From Coniferiporia sulphurascens (taxonomy: Eukaryota; Basidiomycota; Agaricomycetes; Hymenochaetales; Hymenochaetaceae): a stretch of DNA of 64,000 bases. The stretch covers positions 682,001 through 746,000 of the forward strand of contig NBBA01000004.1 of the NCBI GenBank assembly GCA_002794785.1, read 5' to 3'. The position numbers were made by a program, and so were the translations under genes. Below, piece by piece: positions 22,591-34,280 of this stretch (the stretch's first letter is position 1; each line of letters begins with the position of its first letter). The notes beneath the pieces were generated by a model that saw only the letters and a list, made by a program, of their open reading frames with translations, did no database searches and was not told the origin of the DNA.

Positions 22591-24184
22591 TCTTTTTTTT
22601 TGTTTTTTTTTAAAATTTTTTTAAAATTATTCCTGCAGTATTACATAATTACAAGCTGCCCCCCCAAAGGGGGGGCCCTAACTACATAACAACGGAGGTG
22701 CCCATCATCGCGCATCACATGAAACTGGGCGGGGGCTCTGCTCCCTCACAGGTGCCAGTGTGTGAAGAGTCCCTATTTAGTAAGAAGACAGTGGGAGAAG
22801 GAGGAGTACATATCGCTACAAACAAACCGGGCGGTTTAGGGCAGGTAAGGGTAAGAAGCTTAGAATTGGAAAGGGGGAGTGAGAGCGCCGGCCAGGATGT
22901 ATTCAAGGGAATCCAAAAGGCAGGTGTTATTCATGAGGAAAAGGGGGGAGTGTACCTGAGAGCTCCAAAAGGGCTGGGTCTGAGTCCTGGGTTCAGGGTC
23001 CGAGCATATGATGCATGTATTCCCTTAGGAGGTTCACGTCCATATCCTCATTGGTTGGGTGTCTGTCTAGGTCCATAGTGGCGAAGGAGAGCCATATGGC
23101 GCCTGCAGCGCAGTCAGAGAGGCGGTTTAGGTGCCCCATTAGCTTAAGCCATCGGCGCAAAACCGGGAGGTGGTTTTCATCAGCCCACTCTGAGTGGTGG
23201 GTTGGGAGAGGGTCTCGAGGTGGCCACACCCATCTTATCCATGGGTGGAATGTGCTGCAGCCGCCTAGAATATGAGTGGTCGACTGTGTGGGCCAGGGGG
23301 GGTGGTTGTGCCACCTGCAGTGCGAAATCAGGCCGTGTTGGCAATGGTAGGCCGAGTCAAAACTCAGCCAGTATCCCCCGTAGGGACCGGCGCGACAGAG
23401 GACCTGTGCAACTGTGGACAGCTCGTTGCATGGGTGGTCGACTGCATGCATGAGTAGCTTTCGTGGACGGCATGATGGGAGGCCATGAACTGCCAGGTAC
23501 TTGTCAGCAGTTGAGGCTAGGGGGCGGGCTAGTGAGAGTGTCCATCTTTCCATGAGGGTGCAGATGGTGACTTCTTTTAGTGCGGAGGTGGAGGGTTTAA
23601 GGTCAGATGGGGGGAGCTCCATGGCCAGCTTCACTTCCGTGTCAGCCCATTCATTTCCGGGGATGTCCGAGTGGCCGGGACACCATACGAAGTGAATCGT
23701 GAGTTGGGGGTACGAGTCCAGTAGAGTCTCCACACCTGCTTTCCAGATGTGAAGGAGGTGGGCACCAGGGGTGGCGGCCCATGTGCGGAAGAGGTGGAGA
23801 GCGGTCAGCGAATCGGACAGGAAGAAGATGTCCAATGCGACATGCAGTTGCGCCGGGAGGTGGTGTGCCACCCAGCCTGGGGCCGTTGCGAGGGAGAACT
23901 CCTCGGCGTCTGTGGCTGTGGCACAGGTGGGGGATTCCAGTCAGCATGACCGGAGTCGGGTGTGGCCCAGCATGGCACAGATGGCCGAACCCAACTTATT
24001 GTCAATGCAGGAGCCATCAGTGAAGACCTGGATGTGTGGGGTGTAGCCTAATTGGCACGCCGCTGTCACAAACGATTTCCGTGAGTCTGCGCTAACCAGG
24101 GTGGTGGGGGTGGTGAAGCGGATCCGGCCTTTCGTAAATGCCAATGGGTCCGTCCATGGGGGATGCGTGTATGCAGGGACCTGT

Positions 24185-24442
24185 TATTAAATAAATATAA
24201 TGAACGATATAAATACAGTATGTGGTCATATGATCAACCACCTTACTAAGTAAACAATAATGCAACGATAACGCCATACAATATAGGAGCTAGATAGTTA
24301 TAGTAGTACTAGCCCACGGAACGTGTATATAAGGGGAGCTGGTCTCACCCTAGAAATACATCGGTTTACGCTGATAACCCACCTTCACCTCAACTTAACC
24401 ACTGCACCTCATCATCTACCACAACGTGCGTAGAATTTAAGA
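24185..24442 (+). mobile_element. 258-bp solo-LTR-like element, copy 2
   Basis: AT-rich insert with the 5-bp duplication CCTGT (24180-24184 and 24443-24447). Exactly the same length as, and collinear with, 6583-6840. Ends are TATTAAATAAATATAATG and GTAGAATTTAAGA. TATATAA at 24326-24332 is followed by GGGGAGCTGGTCTC. Removal of the insert plus one duplication restores the LINE-A sequence gacctgttgaacctgg. Best read as a solo LTR with non-canonical ends; no internal coding region of such an element is present here. Confidence 0.72.
24326..24332 (+). promoter_or_regulatory. TATA box of LTR-like element copy 2
   Basis: TATATAA followed by GGGGAGCTGGTCTC inside the 258-bp element. The same box and spacing occur in copy 1. 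A transcription start about 30 bp downstream would fall in the following sequence, as in an LTR R region. Confidence 0.5.
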
Positions 24443-25222
24443 CCTGTTGAACCTGGGGGGCTCGGACCTGCAGAGAAAGGGAGAAAGGTCTATTAGTTAC
24501 ATTTTTATAAATTTTTCGGCCAACAGAGTGCAGGGTGCGCCAAAGGCGCAGGGAATGGGTGGTCTTTATATACTCGAAATAGAAAGAGAGAGGGGGAATG
24601 GAGCAAAGAAAATTAGTGGCATGGGGGGAGGCGCCCTTGAAGACGCCCAGGATCCATCAACAAGCCGTGTTTTGCATGGCCTGTAGGTGGTTTACCAGAG
24701 TTTTTTGGCGGCGGCCATGGCACCAGACCGGCACTCCCCATGACAAGACAGAGCGGACGCAGGAGGTGTAGAGGCGGCAGAGGAGGAGGGCTGATATGCT
24801 GTGTTGGGTATTGCCCAGGATGCGGAGTGCAGCGAGGGTGGAGAGCCCCTTGGAGCACATTCGCTCGACGTGGGGCTTGAAGGAGAGGCCTGGGTCCCAC
24901 CATATCCCCAGCCACCATAGTGGGATTGAGGGGCGGATGAGGGTGTTGGGGTCAACCTGTACGCCAGCTGTGTCTCAGCCGTTATAGCTGGTGCATTGCT
25001 GAGGGGGGTGAAAATGGAGACATTCCGTCTTGGCGGCTTTGATGTTGAGACCAATGGTGCTGAAGAGGTTGTCTAGTTGTCGGTAGGCTTTGGCTAGCTC
25101 ACGGCAGTTGGATGCAACTGAGGGTCCTACACAAATGAGTAAGTGGTCGTCAACATAAGCCAGGGCAGTGGTGCCGGCTTGGTGAAAGTGCCGGAGTACC
25201 ACACCTGCAAATATTGTTGACA

Positions 25223-26484
25223 CATCCTTCTTGTCCTCTTACCACCACCATCTCTGGTTTGCACTGGGGGTCGTCTGGGGGTTCGTTGCAGCAACCTGTG
25301 CTCTGGTCTGGTATACTACTGGGTCGACATGAGAGAAGGCTACCAACTGCACACCGGTCCTTCGGAGTGCGCGCTCACTGGTTGTCCAGTCGCTGTAACG
25401 GCGGTTTCGAAGACGTGAAAAGGGCTCTAGGGCTCGCCAGAGGGTATGCAACCTGTCGTTAACGTTGCATTGGGGGGATAACTCGGTGAGGATGATTCCT
25501 CTTCACATCTGCCATGCTCTCTCGGGGTGTGGTGCCTCGACTGGTCTGCTGGTCGTGCCTTCGGGCCTGGTCAGCAGGGCAAGGTGCAAAGTGTGCCAGT
25601 CGGGGGGGAACATGACGATAACGTTCCCATGGGAGTTGGGAAACCCTCTGCCCACTAGCGGTCAGTGAAAACCAGGAAACCTCGGGTTCGGCGAAAGTCG
25701 GGTCTAACCTTCCAGGCTTGATGTGCTTGCATTGAGGCCGTGATGACTGGCATGTCATACCAAAAACTGCTCCCCAAATTCCCGAAAGGGTCTCTGATGA
25801 CGGCACTAGTTGCTAAAAGGAGATAGGGGTCTCATAACACATGGCATGGCGGTAATAACCATCCAACGCAGAAATGCGACAGGACACCATGGGCCTCTCG
25901 GGTGGGACGGGCCCCCTTGAGGTGGTTAGTAAGAGGCACTCCCTGGCAGCTGTAAAAAGCGTCGGGGTCCACCCCTCTGTGACATGGAGATTCTGGTATG
26001 CTGCGGATCCAGAAGCGGGAAAACCCTTGAATGCGGGCCCCAAGTATTCCCCACAGAGCGTGTTGGGGTAACACCTGATGCTGATGCGGGTTTCTGAAGC
26101 ACGTGCCAGGGCATGGGAAACTCAGTGCACTGAGCGGGCCATAGCGGCAGGGGGTAGTTCCCTCTGTTGGCTTGAGAGGACTAAATCCTCCATGGGTTCT
26201 AATGGGGGTAATTCCCATTTGGGCTTAAGTTGATTCCTTGACACGCAGCGGTGCTTCACATCACCAAGTGGGTACGGGGGGGCGTGAGTCCAGGCGGCTG
26301 GGGGTGGTGGGGTAGTGCCTACGGCGCTGCGACCCTCACACTACACCTCTGGCGTGTCAGGTAGCTCTAATCTCACCTTTAGGCCTGTGTGGCGTGAAGG
26401 ACAGTGGGAGGGGTTTGTCCGGCCCCATATCCTGAGGAAGGTACATGTGTATGTTGGGCCCCACAAGGGCGCCCTTTAGTCAGG
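25223..26484 (+). mobile_element. Leader module LM-A, copy 1 (1262 bp)
   Basis: Non-LINE sequence whose first ~34 nt (CATCCTTCTTGTCC, then CTTACCACCACCATCTC) match the LINE 5' end, after which there is no ORF1. It ends with CTTTAGTCAGG, exactly as the two other LM-A copies (1261 bp each). The sense strand lacks a long ORF. A CGCA-GAAA-UGCG hairpin is at 25867-25878. It is followed directly by 62 bp resembling the middle of LM-B. The 5' end lies head to head with a truncated LINE-A RT. Its function is unknown; it behaves as a mobile structured RNA or a LINE 5' leader. Confidence 0.75.
25239..26218 (-). other. Antisense ORF set in LM-A copy 1 (frameshifted)
   Basis: Opposite to the module's sense strand, ORFs equivalent to those at 61967-62945 are present: 26218-25832 (MGITPIRTHGG start, frame lost midway), 25806-25459 (MPSSETLSGIWGAVFG) and 25451-25239 (MHTLWRALEPFSRLRN). 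I do not recognise any of them. The first is frameshifted relative to the other LM-A copies, which argues against selection on this copy. They may be chance ORFs in GC-rich sequence. Confidence 0.3.
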
Positions 26485-26546
26485 CTTGGGGGGACAACGC
26501 TGGGGCTCACCTAGCAGTCACGGGAAGTCCCTGGTAGCCGGCCCTC
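26485..26546 (+). repeat. LM-B-like patch joined to LM-A 3' edge
   Basis: 62 bp (starting CTTGGGGGGACAACGCTGGGG) that match LM-B interior sequence at 60530-60597 rather than anything in LM-A. It starts directly after the LM-A end CTTTAGTCAGG and is cut by the tail complement of the next LINE at 26547. Confidence 0.7.
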
Positions 26547-27909
26547 TTTTTTATTTTTATTTTTATTTTTTATTATTATTCCTGCAGTATTACATAATTA
26601 CAAGCTGCCCCCCCGAAGGGGGGCCCTAACTACATAACAATGGAGGCGCCCATCATGGCGCATCACACCAAACTGGGCGGGGGCTCTGCTCCCCGCAGGG
26701 TGCCAAAGTGTGAAGAGCCCCTATTTAGTAAGAGAAACTGCAAGAAGGAGGGATACATATCACTACGAACAAACCAAGCAGTTGAGGGCAGGTTAAAGTA
26801 GGAAGCTTAGAAGTGGAAAGGGGGGGCGAGGGTGCCGGCTGAGACATATCATGTGGGATTCCGAAAGGCAGGCTTTACTCGAGCGGGAAGGGAGGAAGGG
26901 TACCTGAGAGCTCCAAAAGGGCTGGGTCCGAGTCCTGGGTTCGTGGTCCGAGCATATGACGCATGTATTCCCGTAGGAGGTTCAAGTCCATATTCTTGTC
27001 AGTAGGGTGTCCGTTCAGGTCCATTGCTGCAAAGGACAGTCAGATGGCGCCTGCAGCATGGTCAGAAAGGCGGTTAAGGTGCCCTGTTAGCTTTAGCCAG
27101 TGGTGCAGAACCAGGAGGTGGTTTTCGTCAGCCCATTCTGAGTGGTGGACTGGGAGAGGGTCTCGAGGTGGCCAGATGCGTCGTATCCATGAGTGGAAGG
27201 TGCTGCAGCTGCCTAGGATATGAGCGGTTGACTGCGCTGGCCAGGGGGGGTGGTTGTGCCATCTGCAGTGTGAGATCAGGCCATGCCTGCGGCGGTAGGC
27301 TGAGTCAAAGCTCAGCCAGTAACCCCCGTAGGGACCGGCACGGCAGAGGACCTGAGCGACTGCGGATAGCTCACTTCGTGGGTGGTCGACCGAGTGCATG
27401 AGGAGCTTTCGAGGTCGGCATGATGGTAGGCCATGGACTGCCAGATATTTATCAGCAGTTGAGGCGAGGGGGCGGGCTAGTGAGAGTGTCCATCTTGCCA
27501 TGAGGGTGTGGACGGCAACTTCTTTTAGGGCGGAGGTGGACGGTTTGAGGTCAGATGGGGGGAGCTCAGTTGCTAGCTTCGCCTCTGTGTCAGCCCATTC
27601 ATTTCCGGGGATGTCCGAGTGTCCGGGGCACCAGACGAAATGGATGGTGAGCTGGGGGTATGAGTCCAGCAGAGTCTCCACACCTGCTTTCCAGATGTGG
27701 AGGAGGTGGGTGCCAGGGGTGGCAGCCCATGTGCGGAAAAGGTGGAGAGCAGTCAGTGAATCGGATAGAAAGAAGATATCCGATGCGACACGCAGTTGCG
27801 CTGGGAGACGGCATGCAACCCAGCCCGGGGCCATGGCGAGTGAGAACTCCTCAGCATCTGTGGCTGTGGCGCAGGTGGGGGACTCCAGTCGGCGTGACCG
27901 GAGATGGGG
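26547..27909 (-). mobile_element. LINE-A 3' end
   Basis: Minus-strand LINE-A with a long T/A tail complement (26547-26582), 3' UTR hairpin at 26609-26625, and ORF2 back to early RNase H (SRRLESPTCATATDAEEF) at about 27909. It abuts plus-strand RT sequence head to head. Possible short target similarity (tagccggc before 26547, tagccgac from 27910), too weak to call a TSD. Confidence 0.82.
26900..27909 (-). pseudogene. LINE-A ORF2: RNase H-C-terminal fragment
   Basis: From CATATDAEEFSLAMAPGW through FFLSDSLTALHLF, HFVWCPGHSDIPGNEWADTEAK and YGGYWLSFDSAYRRRHGLISHC to DHAAGAI (frame 27834-27040). A stop follows (27037-27039). The remaining C-terminal codons, DLDGHPTD-like to PPFPS, lie in the next ~140 bp. 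The RNase H Glu and the last two Asp are present; the first Asp (FTDGS) is upstream of the truncation. Confidence 0.83.
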
Positions 27910-28816
27910 TAGCCGACAGTTCTATGCTGACCAGGCGTCGGAAGCAGATGCCACCAATATCTGGAACTGGGCCAAGTGCGGCCTCGGCAACCGACCCACT
28001 CCCATCCCATCGCTGAAACGGCGAGATGGTACCTTCACCCAAACGGACAAGGAGAAAGGTGAGCTCTTTCGTGAAACTTTCTTCATGCCCCCCCCACCCC
28101 ATGCAGCAGCCAACACACCGCCACCACCACCCCAACCAGCTGCCCTGCCCATACTCCTTTCGGAGCTTATGGGGGCACTGTCCGACACATCCAACTTGTC
28201 GGCACCGGGCCTCTCGGGAATAGGTTACCACCCCTTGAAATGGGTGGTGGACGCCTACCCTGACGAGATTCTTACTCTTTTCAACGACTGTCTGTGCTTG
28301 GGGCACCACCCTAAATGCTGGCAGGTGGCAAAGGTGGTAATGCTCCGGAAGCCAAACAAGAAGGATCCCTTCTCGCCGCGATCATACCGGCCCATCACCC
28401 TCAAGGAGACCCTAGGGAAACTCCTCGAAAAAATAATCACTAACTGGCTCCAGTACCTCGCAAACACAAGGGACTGGCTGCCACCTAACCAGTATGGGGG
28501 GCATCAAGGCCATTTGGTCTATGACGCCGCCCAACACCTCTTACAGATAGCAGAACATGCCCACTCAGAGGGCTGTGTGTGCTCAGTCCTTGCGGTTGAC
28601 ATCCAGGGTTTTTTCGACTCAGTGCACCTGCAGCTCCTCCACCAGCAACTGTTGGACCTCGGTTGTGCGCCAGACATGGCCAACTGGTGTTTGTCCTTCA
28701 TGATGGATCGGCAGGTTGCAGTCGCCTTCGATGGCACCACACTCCCAACCGCCCCAAAACCAGACTACGGCACCCCTCAAGGTTCACCAGTCTCCCCCAT
28801 CCTGTCAACAATATTC
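27910..28816 (+). pseudogene. LINE-A ORF2: reverse-transcriptase fragment
   Basis: Continuously open plus-strand RT from RQFYADQASEADATNIWNW through the Pro-rich FFMPPPPHAAA linker, LNPF-type finger motif WLPPNQYGGHQGHLVYDAAQ, DIQGFFDSVHLQ and GTPQGSPVSPILSTIF. It is cut at 28816 just before the YVDD motif by the tail of the full-length LINE-A. Both edges are truncations, so it cannot be a gene. Its 5' edge lies head to head with the LINE-A at 26547-27909. Confidence 0.87.
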
Positions 28817-29124
28817 TTTTATTTTTATTTTTATTATTATTATTATTATTATTATTCCTGCAGTATTACATAATTACAAGCTGCCCCCCTGAAGGGAGGG
28901 CCCTAACTACATAACAACGGAGGCGCCCATCATTGCACATTGCACCAAACTGGGTGGGGGCTCTGCTCCCCGCGGGGTGCCGAAGTGTGAAGAGCCCCTA
29001 TTTAGTAGTGACACTAGGAGAAGGAGGGATACATATCGCTACGAACAAACCAGGCGGTTAAGGGCAGGTTAAGGTAGGAAGCTTAGAAGTGGAAAGGGAG
29101 GGCGAGAGTGCCGGCCGGGACGTA

Positions 29125-32100
29125 TCATGGGGATACTAAAAGGCAGGCTTTACTCGAGAGGGAAGGGAGGGAGGGTACCTGAAAGCTCCAAAAGGGCTGG
29201 GTCCGAGTCCTGGGTTCAGGGTCCGAGCATACGACACATGTAATCCCGTAGGAGGTCCAGGTCCATATCCTCGTCAGTGGGGTGTCTGTCCAGGTCCATC
29301 GCGGCAAAAGATAGCCGGATGGCGCCCATGGCGCATTCCGAAAGGCGGTTGAGGTGCCCTGTCAGCTTTAGCCAAGTCACAGAACCAGGAGGTGGTTTTC
29401 ATCAGCCCACTCAGAGTGGTGGGTTGGGAGAGGGTCCTGAGGTGGCCACACACATCGTATCCACAGGTGGAAGGTACTACAGCCGCCTAGGATGTGGGCG
29501 GTCGACTGCATGGGCCAGGGGGGGTGGTTATGCCATCTGCAGTGCGATATCAGGCCATGCCTGCGGCGGTAGGCTGAGTCAAAACTCAACCAGTAACCCC
29601 CATAGGGACCGGTGCAGCAGAGGACCTGAGCAACTGTGGATAGCTCGTTGCGTGGGTGGTCGCCTGAATGTGTGAGGAGCTTTCGGGGTCGGCATGATGG
29701 TAGGCCCTGGACCACCAGGTATTTGTCAGCGGTCGAGGCGAGGGGGCGGGCTAAAGAGAGCGTCCATCTTTCCATGAGGGTGCGGACGGCAACCTCTTTT
29801 AGGGTGGAGGTGGAGGGTTTGAGGTTGGATGGGGGGAGCTCAGTTGCCAGCTTTGCTTCCGTGTCAGCCCATTCATTTCTGGGGATGTCTGAGTGTCCAG
29901 GGCACCACGTGAAATGGATGGTGAGCTGGGGGTACGAGTCCAGCAGAGTCTCCACACCTGCTTTCCAAATGTGGAGGAGGTGGGCGCCAGGGGCAGCAGC
30001 CCAAGTTCGGAAAAGGTGGAGGGCGGTCAGCAAATTGGACAAAAAGAAGACGTCTGATGCGATGCGCAGTTGCGCTGGGAGACGGCATGCTACCCAGCCC
30101 GGGGCCATGGCAAGGGAGAACTCCTCGGCGTCCATGGCTGTGGCACAGGTGGGGGACTCCAGTCGGTGTGACCGGAGTTGGGTGTTGCCCAGCATAGCAC
30201 AGATGACTGAGCCTGACTTATTGTCAATGCAGGAGCCGTCAGTGAATACTTGGACATGGGGGGTGGAGCTTAGTCGGCATGCAGCTGTTGCAAATGATTT
30301 CCAGGTGTCGGTGCTAACCGGGGTGATGGGGATGGTAAAGTGAACCCGGCCCTTCGTGAATGCCAGTGGGTCTGTCCATGGGGGGTGCGTGTATGCAGGG
30401 ACCTGTTGAACCTGGGGGGCTCGGACCTGCAGAGAAAGGGAGAAGGGTCTATTAGTTACGTTTTTAAAAAGTTTACGACCAACGGAGTGTGGGGTGCGCC
30501 AGAGGCGCAGAGAATAGGTTGTCTTTATATACTCAAAATAGAAAGAGAGAGGGGGAACGGAGCAAAGAAAATTAGTGGAATGGGGGGAGGCACCTTTGAA
30601 GATGCCCAGGATCCAACGACAGGCTGTGTTTTGTACTGCCTGCAGGCGGTTTACCAGGGTTTTTTGGCGGCAGCCATGGTACCAGACTGGCGCTCCCCAT
30701 GATAGGATGGAGCGAACGCAGGAGGTATATAGGTGGCGAAGTAGGAGGGCCGATATGCTGCGTTGGGTATTGCCTAGTATGCGGAGTGCAGCGAGGGTGG
30801 AGAGCCCCTTGGAGCACATGCGTTCCACGTGGGGCTTAAAGGAGAGGCTTGGGTCCCACCATATCCCCAGCCATCGCAGTGGGATTGAGGGGCAGATGAG
30901 GGTGCTGGGGTCGACCTGTACGCTGGCAGTGTCCCAGCCGTTATAGCCGGTGCGTCACCAAGGAGGGTGGAAATGGAGACACTCTGTCTTGGCAGCTTTG
31001 ATGTTGAGACTGATGGCACTGAATAGGGTGTCAAGTTGTTGGTAGGCACGTGCTAACTTGCGGCAATTGGATGCTACGGAGGGTCCTACACAAATTAGTA
31101 AGTGGTCGTCAACATATGCCAGGGCAGTGGTGCCGGCTTGGTGAAAGCGCCAGAGGACCACCCCTGCAAATATAGTTGACAGAATGGGGGAGACTGGCAA
31201 TCCCTGGGGGGTGCCCAGGTCAGGTTTAGGGGCAGTTGGGAGGGTAGTGCCATCGAAGGCGACGGCTACCTGCCAGTCCGTCATGAAGGACAGACACCAG
31301 TCGGCCATGTCTGGGGTGCAACCGAGGTCCAACAACTGTCGGTGGAGGAGCTGTGGGTGCACTGAGTCGAAGAAGCCCTGTATGTCGACCGCCAGGACCG
31401 AACACACATGGCCCTCTGAGTGGGCGCATTCCGCAGTCTGTAAAAGGTGTTGGGCGGTGTCATAGACCGAGTGCCCCTGACGCCCCCCATACTGGTTAGG
31501 TGGCAACCAGTCCCTCATGTTAGCGAGGTACTGGAGCCAGTTAGCGATGATCTTTTCGAGGAGTTTCCCTAGGGTCTCCTCGAGGGTGATGGGTCGGTAT
31601 GAATGCGGTGAAAAGGGGTCCTTCTTGTTTGGCTTCCGGAGCATTACTACTTTTGCCACCTGCCAGCATTCAGGGTGGTGCCCCAGGCGCAAGCAGTCGT
31701 TGAAAAGAGTAAGAATCTCGTCGGGGTAGGCGTCCACCACCCATTTCAGGGGGCGGTAACCTATTCCCGAGAGGCCCGGAGCTGACAAGTTGGATGTGTC
31801 GGACAGTGCCCCCGTAAGCTCCGAAAGGAGTATGGGCGGGGCAGCTGGTTGGGGTGGTGGGAGCGGGGTGTTGGCCGCTGCTTGGGGTGGGGGGGGGCAT
31901 AAAGAAAGTTTCGTGGAATAGCTCACCTTTCTCCTTGTCCATTTGGGTGAAGGTGCCATCCCACCGTTTCAGCGATGGGATGGGGGTGGGTCAGTTGCTG
32001 AGGCCACGCTTGGCCCAGTTCCAGATGTTGGAGGCGTCTGCTTCCGATGCCTGGTCGGTGTAGAACTGCCGTTTGGCCGTCTGTACTCCCCTTTTAAAGG

Positions 32101-33146
32101 CTCTTCTTGCTGATGCGCATTGGAGGGGGGTGGTTGCCATTGTAATGGCGGATAATAGGGTCTTGCAGTGGGGTGACCACCATGGGACTTCCGTTTTCAA
32201 TGGTTTTGAGAGGCGGGTGAATGGCTGGAGGGCGGCAACCATGGAGTCAATAACCGCTTTGGCCTTGATGTCCAGGGTGTGGGTGTCATGCCCCGGAAGG
32301 CCGAGGGCTATTTCGAGGAGAGGGAAGGCTATGTCAGTCCATTCCTCTTTGTTGGCTGGGAGCAGCTGGCATGTCTTTAGGACCGGGGGGGGGGGCCGAA
32401 ATGGCACTGACCAGCGTATGATGGCGTGGTCAGACAGTGGTGAGGGGTCGGAGGAGCCTGAGTCTAGGATAGAGTCGGGGTTGACCGCAGGTGGGGCCCA
32501 GATCATGTCAATGGGGCACTGATGGTGGTTACCATCGGGCTGTGAGTCAGAGTCAGGAAGGTGAGCAGGTGCATGGCCATGCCCCCGAAAAAAGTCATCA
32601 AGGGGTTGTGCCCTTAAGTCATCCCGTTGTGGGACAGAGAAGTTGGACCATGTGTGGTGGCGACAGTTGAAGTTGCCCACCACGAGTAGGGTGGTGGCTA
32701 GCACCAAGGGGAGTGAGAATAGGAAGGACTCACCTGGGTACTGGGGGGAGGCGTTCTCTCTGTCCAGGGGGTGCATGCCGTAGTAGTTGCACACCCAGAG
32801 GGTGAGTTGGGATTGTACCTCCACCATCAGTACATCGTTGCCATAAGATGCGGCTCCGAGTATCGACCAGGAGGTGGGGGGAGGGCTCTGGATACATACG
32901 TGACTACCCGAGGGTGTGTTTCTGGGGCAGGACGGGTGTGTATCCCAGGATGGTTGGGACGTTGTGGACCGGATTGCCGGTTGGCTCAGTGAGTGAGGGT
33001 TGTAGTCCTATTTGGTACCAGGGGGGTTCCTGTATAAGAATTAGGTGCGGGGGGGATGGGTCAGTTATAAGGACAGGGATTAGGGAGTGTATCGCTGCTA
33101 GTGAGTGGGCGGCGTTCCACTGTAGGATAGAGAGTGTCTCTATCAT
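29125..33146 (-). pseudogene. LINE-A ORF2 (EN-RT-RNase H), full span
   Basis: EN: 33146-32904 (MIETLSILQWNAAHSL, QEPPWYQIG) and 32827-31991 (VVGNFNCRHHTW, where the usual GDFN is GNFN; SDHAIIRWS). RT: 31959-30955 (DIQGFFDSVHPQLLHRQLLD, AYVDDHLLIC intact). Connection and RNase H: 30828-29377 (FTDGSCIDNKSG, MDAEEFSLA; FLSN in place of FLSD, so one catalytic Asp is changed). C-terminus: 29307-29125 region. Frameshifts near 32870, 31975, 30950-30835 and 29370. The GDFN-to-GNFN and SD-to-SN changes are both G-to-A after C. The ORF spans about 1,340 codons, a normal length for EN+RT+RNase H LINEs. Confidence 0.9.
33143..33146 (-). promoter_or_regulatory. ATGA stop-start overlap between ORF1 and ORF2
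   Basis: The ORF1 stop TGA and ORF2 start ATG share ATGA. The same four bases join the ORFs at 4796-4799, 10109-10112, 20573-20576 and 50630-50633, in both families. Termination-reinitiation at such overlaps is known for other LINEs (SART1-type UAAUG), so coupled translation of ORF2 is likely. Confidence 0.7.
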
Positions 33147-34252
33147 ATTTCCTCCATCTGATCATCGGTTGGGTCGGTGGCAAGGGCCTCTTCGATTTGG
33201 CGGTATCGCCTCTTCTTGGGGCAGGCCAGTAGGGTGGCCGGATGGTTGCCCTTGCAGTTGCTACAGAGGCGGGGGTGGGGGCATGTGTTGCCTTCGGGCA
33301 CTGCATCAGTTGCACAGTGGGCACATGATTTGCAGTGGTTGCGGGTCACATGGGCACCCGTGCAGTCCACGCAACAGGGTTGGGCTCGGCAGCCTTTGGT
33401 TCCGTGGCCGAGGCCCTGGCACCGCTCACATTGGGTGAGAGTGGGGCGGATGGGTGGGACCGAAAGTCGGAGGGCAGATCCGAACATCCAGACGTGGGGC
33501 CTTTTGAGGAGGCATTCATGGATGGAGCCATCAGGGTCGATGAAGGAGAAGACCACTGGGCACCTGTCGAGGGTCGGCAGGTGGTCCTCGGTGGCAGTGA
33601 AGTGTGGGTTGACTACAAAGTCGAGGTTATGGAGTGCCGGGTTGTGTTGGATTTCGGCCATGAGGGCCTTCTCATTGATGGTGTGTCCGTTTTGGCTGAA
33701 CAGAAAGTCTTTGCAGGGCACCATAGAGATGCACAATGCGGACCTGGGGCGGACTCTGGAGGGGGTTAAGGAGAAGGCGGCTGGGATGTTAATTCCCATC
33801 GCAATGCACTCTGTGCGCATGTGGGAGGCATAGGCCACAGAGTGGCGGTCAATGATCATTTCCATGGTCGGGTTAGCCGAGGATGGGTGCGCCGCAAATG
33901 TGGTCATGATGTTCCCCTTTACATTGTATGAAGAGGAGAGGACCGGGACTTGGTCTGCAGTGGGGAGGGAGGCAAAGAACTCATGAGACGTTTTAGTCAG
34001 GGCCATTGCTGACTTCTGGTTTTCGGCCTGTATACTGACAGTGGGGGTGAGGACCAAGGTTGGGTCCTTGGCATACATGGTGGGTGGTGGGGGCACCTTC
34101 CTCTGGCGTTTCTTCTTCTTCTGTGCCGGGTTGATGACCACTCTGGCAACTGGGGCCACTGGAGTTGGGTTGGTGGATGTTGGGGAGGCCGCTGCTGCAG
34201 CTACCTGTGCGTAGGAGGAGGGGGCGGCCTGAGTGGCGGCCTGTGGGGAGAG

Positions 34253-34280
34253 TTGCTGTTGTTGTTGTTGTTGTTGTTGT
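34253..34280 (-). repeat. CAA-rich microsatellite coding poly-Gln in ORF1
   Basis: TTG triplet run on the plus strand coding for about nine or ten consecutive glutamines in the ORF1 linker, homologous to 21683-21711 but with fewer CTG interruptions. Confidence 0.8.

Larger units (their letters stand above)
22591..25222 (-). mobile_element. LINE-A 3' part with LTR-like insert
   Basis: Minus-strand LINE-A. Tail complement is at 22591-22636 and 3' UTR hairpin at about 22660-22677. ORF2 runs up to the RT motif STIFAGVVLRHFHQAG at 25222. It carries the second 258-bp LTR-like insert (24185-24442). Its 5' edge abuts, head to head, the complete 5' end of a leader module at 25223. It interrupts the ORF1 start of the element 18135-22590. 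Confidence 0.85.
22993..25222 (-). pseudogene. LINE-A ORF2: RT palm to C-terminus (decayed, split)
   Basis: 25222-24975 has the catalytic AYVDDHLLICVGPSVASNC. 24860-24657 has SKGLSTLAALRILGNTQ and VWCHGRRQKTLVNHLQ. 24144-23941 starts RNase H (QVFTDGSCIDNKLGSAICAM). 23871-22993 has FFLSDSLTALHLF, IPGNEWADTEVK and YGGYWLSFDSAYHCQHGLISHC. It is interrupted by a 258-bp insertion between the PRVQQ and VPAYTHPPW motifs and by frameshifts. The terminal codons after MLGP and the stop have degraded. Confidence 0.82.

Noticed and set aside
25794..25800. CTGATGA, the hammerhead ribozyme core box, in all leader modules
   Set aside because: A small stem (GGCA/UGCU) follows, but the required GAAA after stem II is absent (AAAA or AUAA), and no matching stem I/III or cleavage triplet is visible.
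26533..27918. TSD for the LINE-A 26547-27909
   Set aside because: Only tagccg is shared at the two edges; the following bases differ and the flanks do not reconstruct one sequence.
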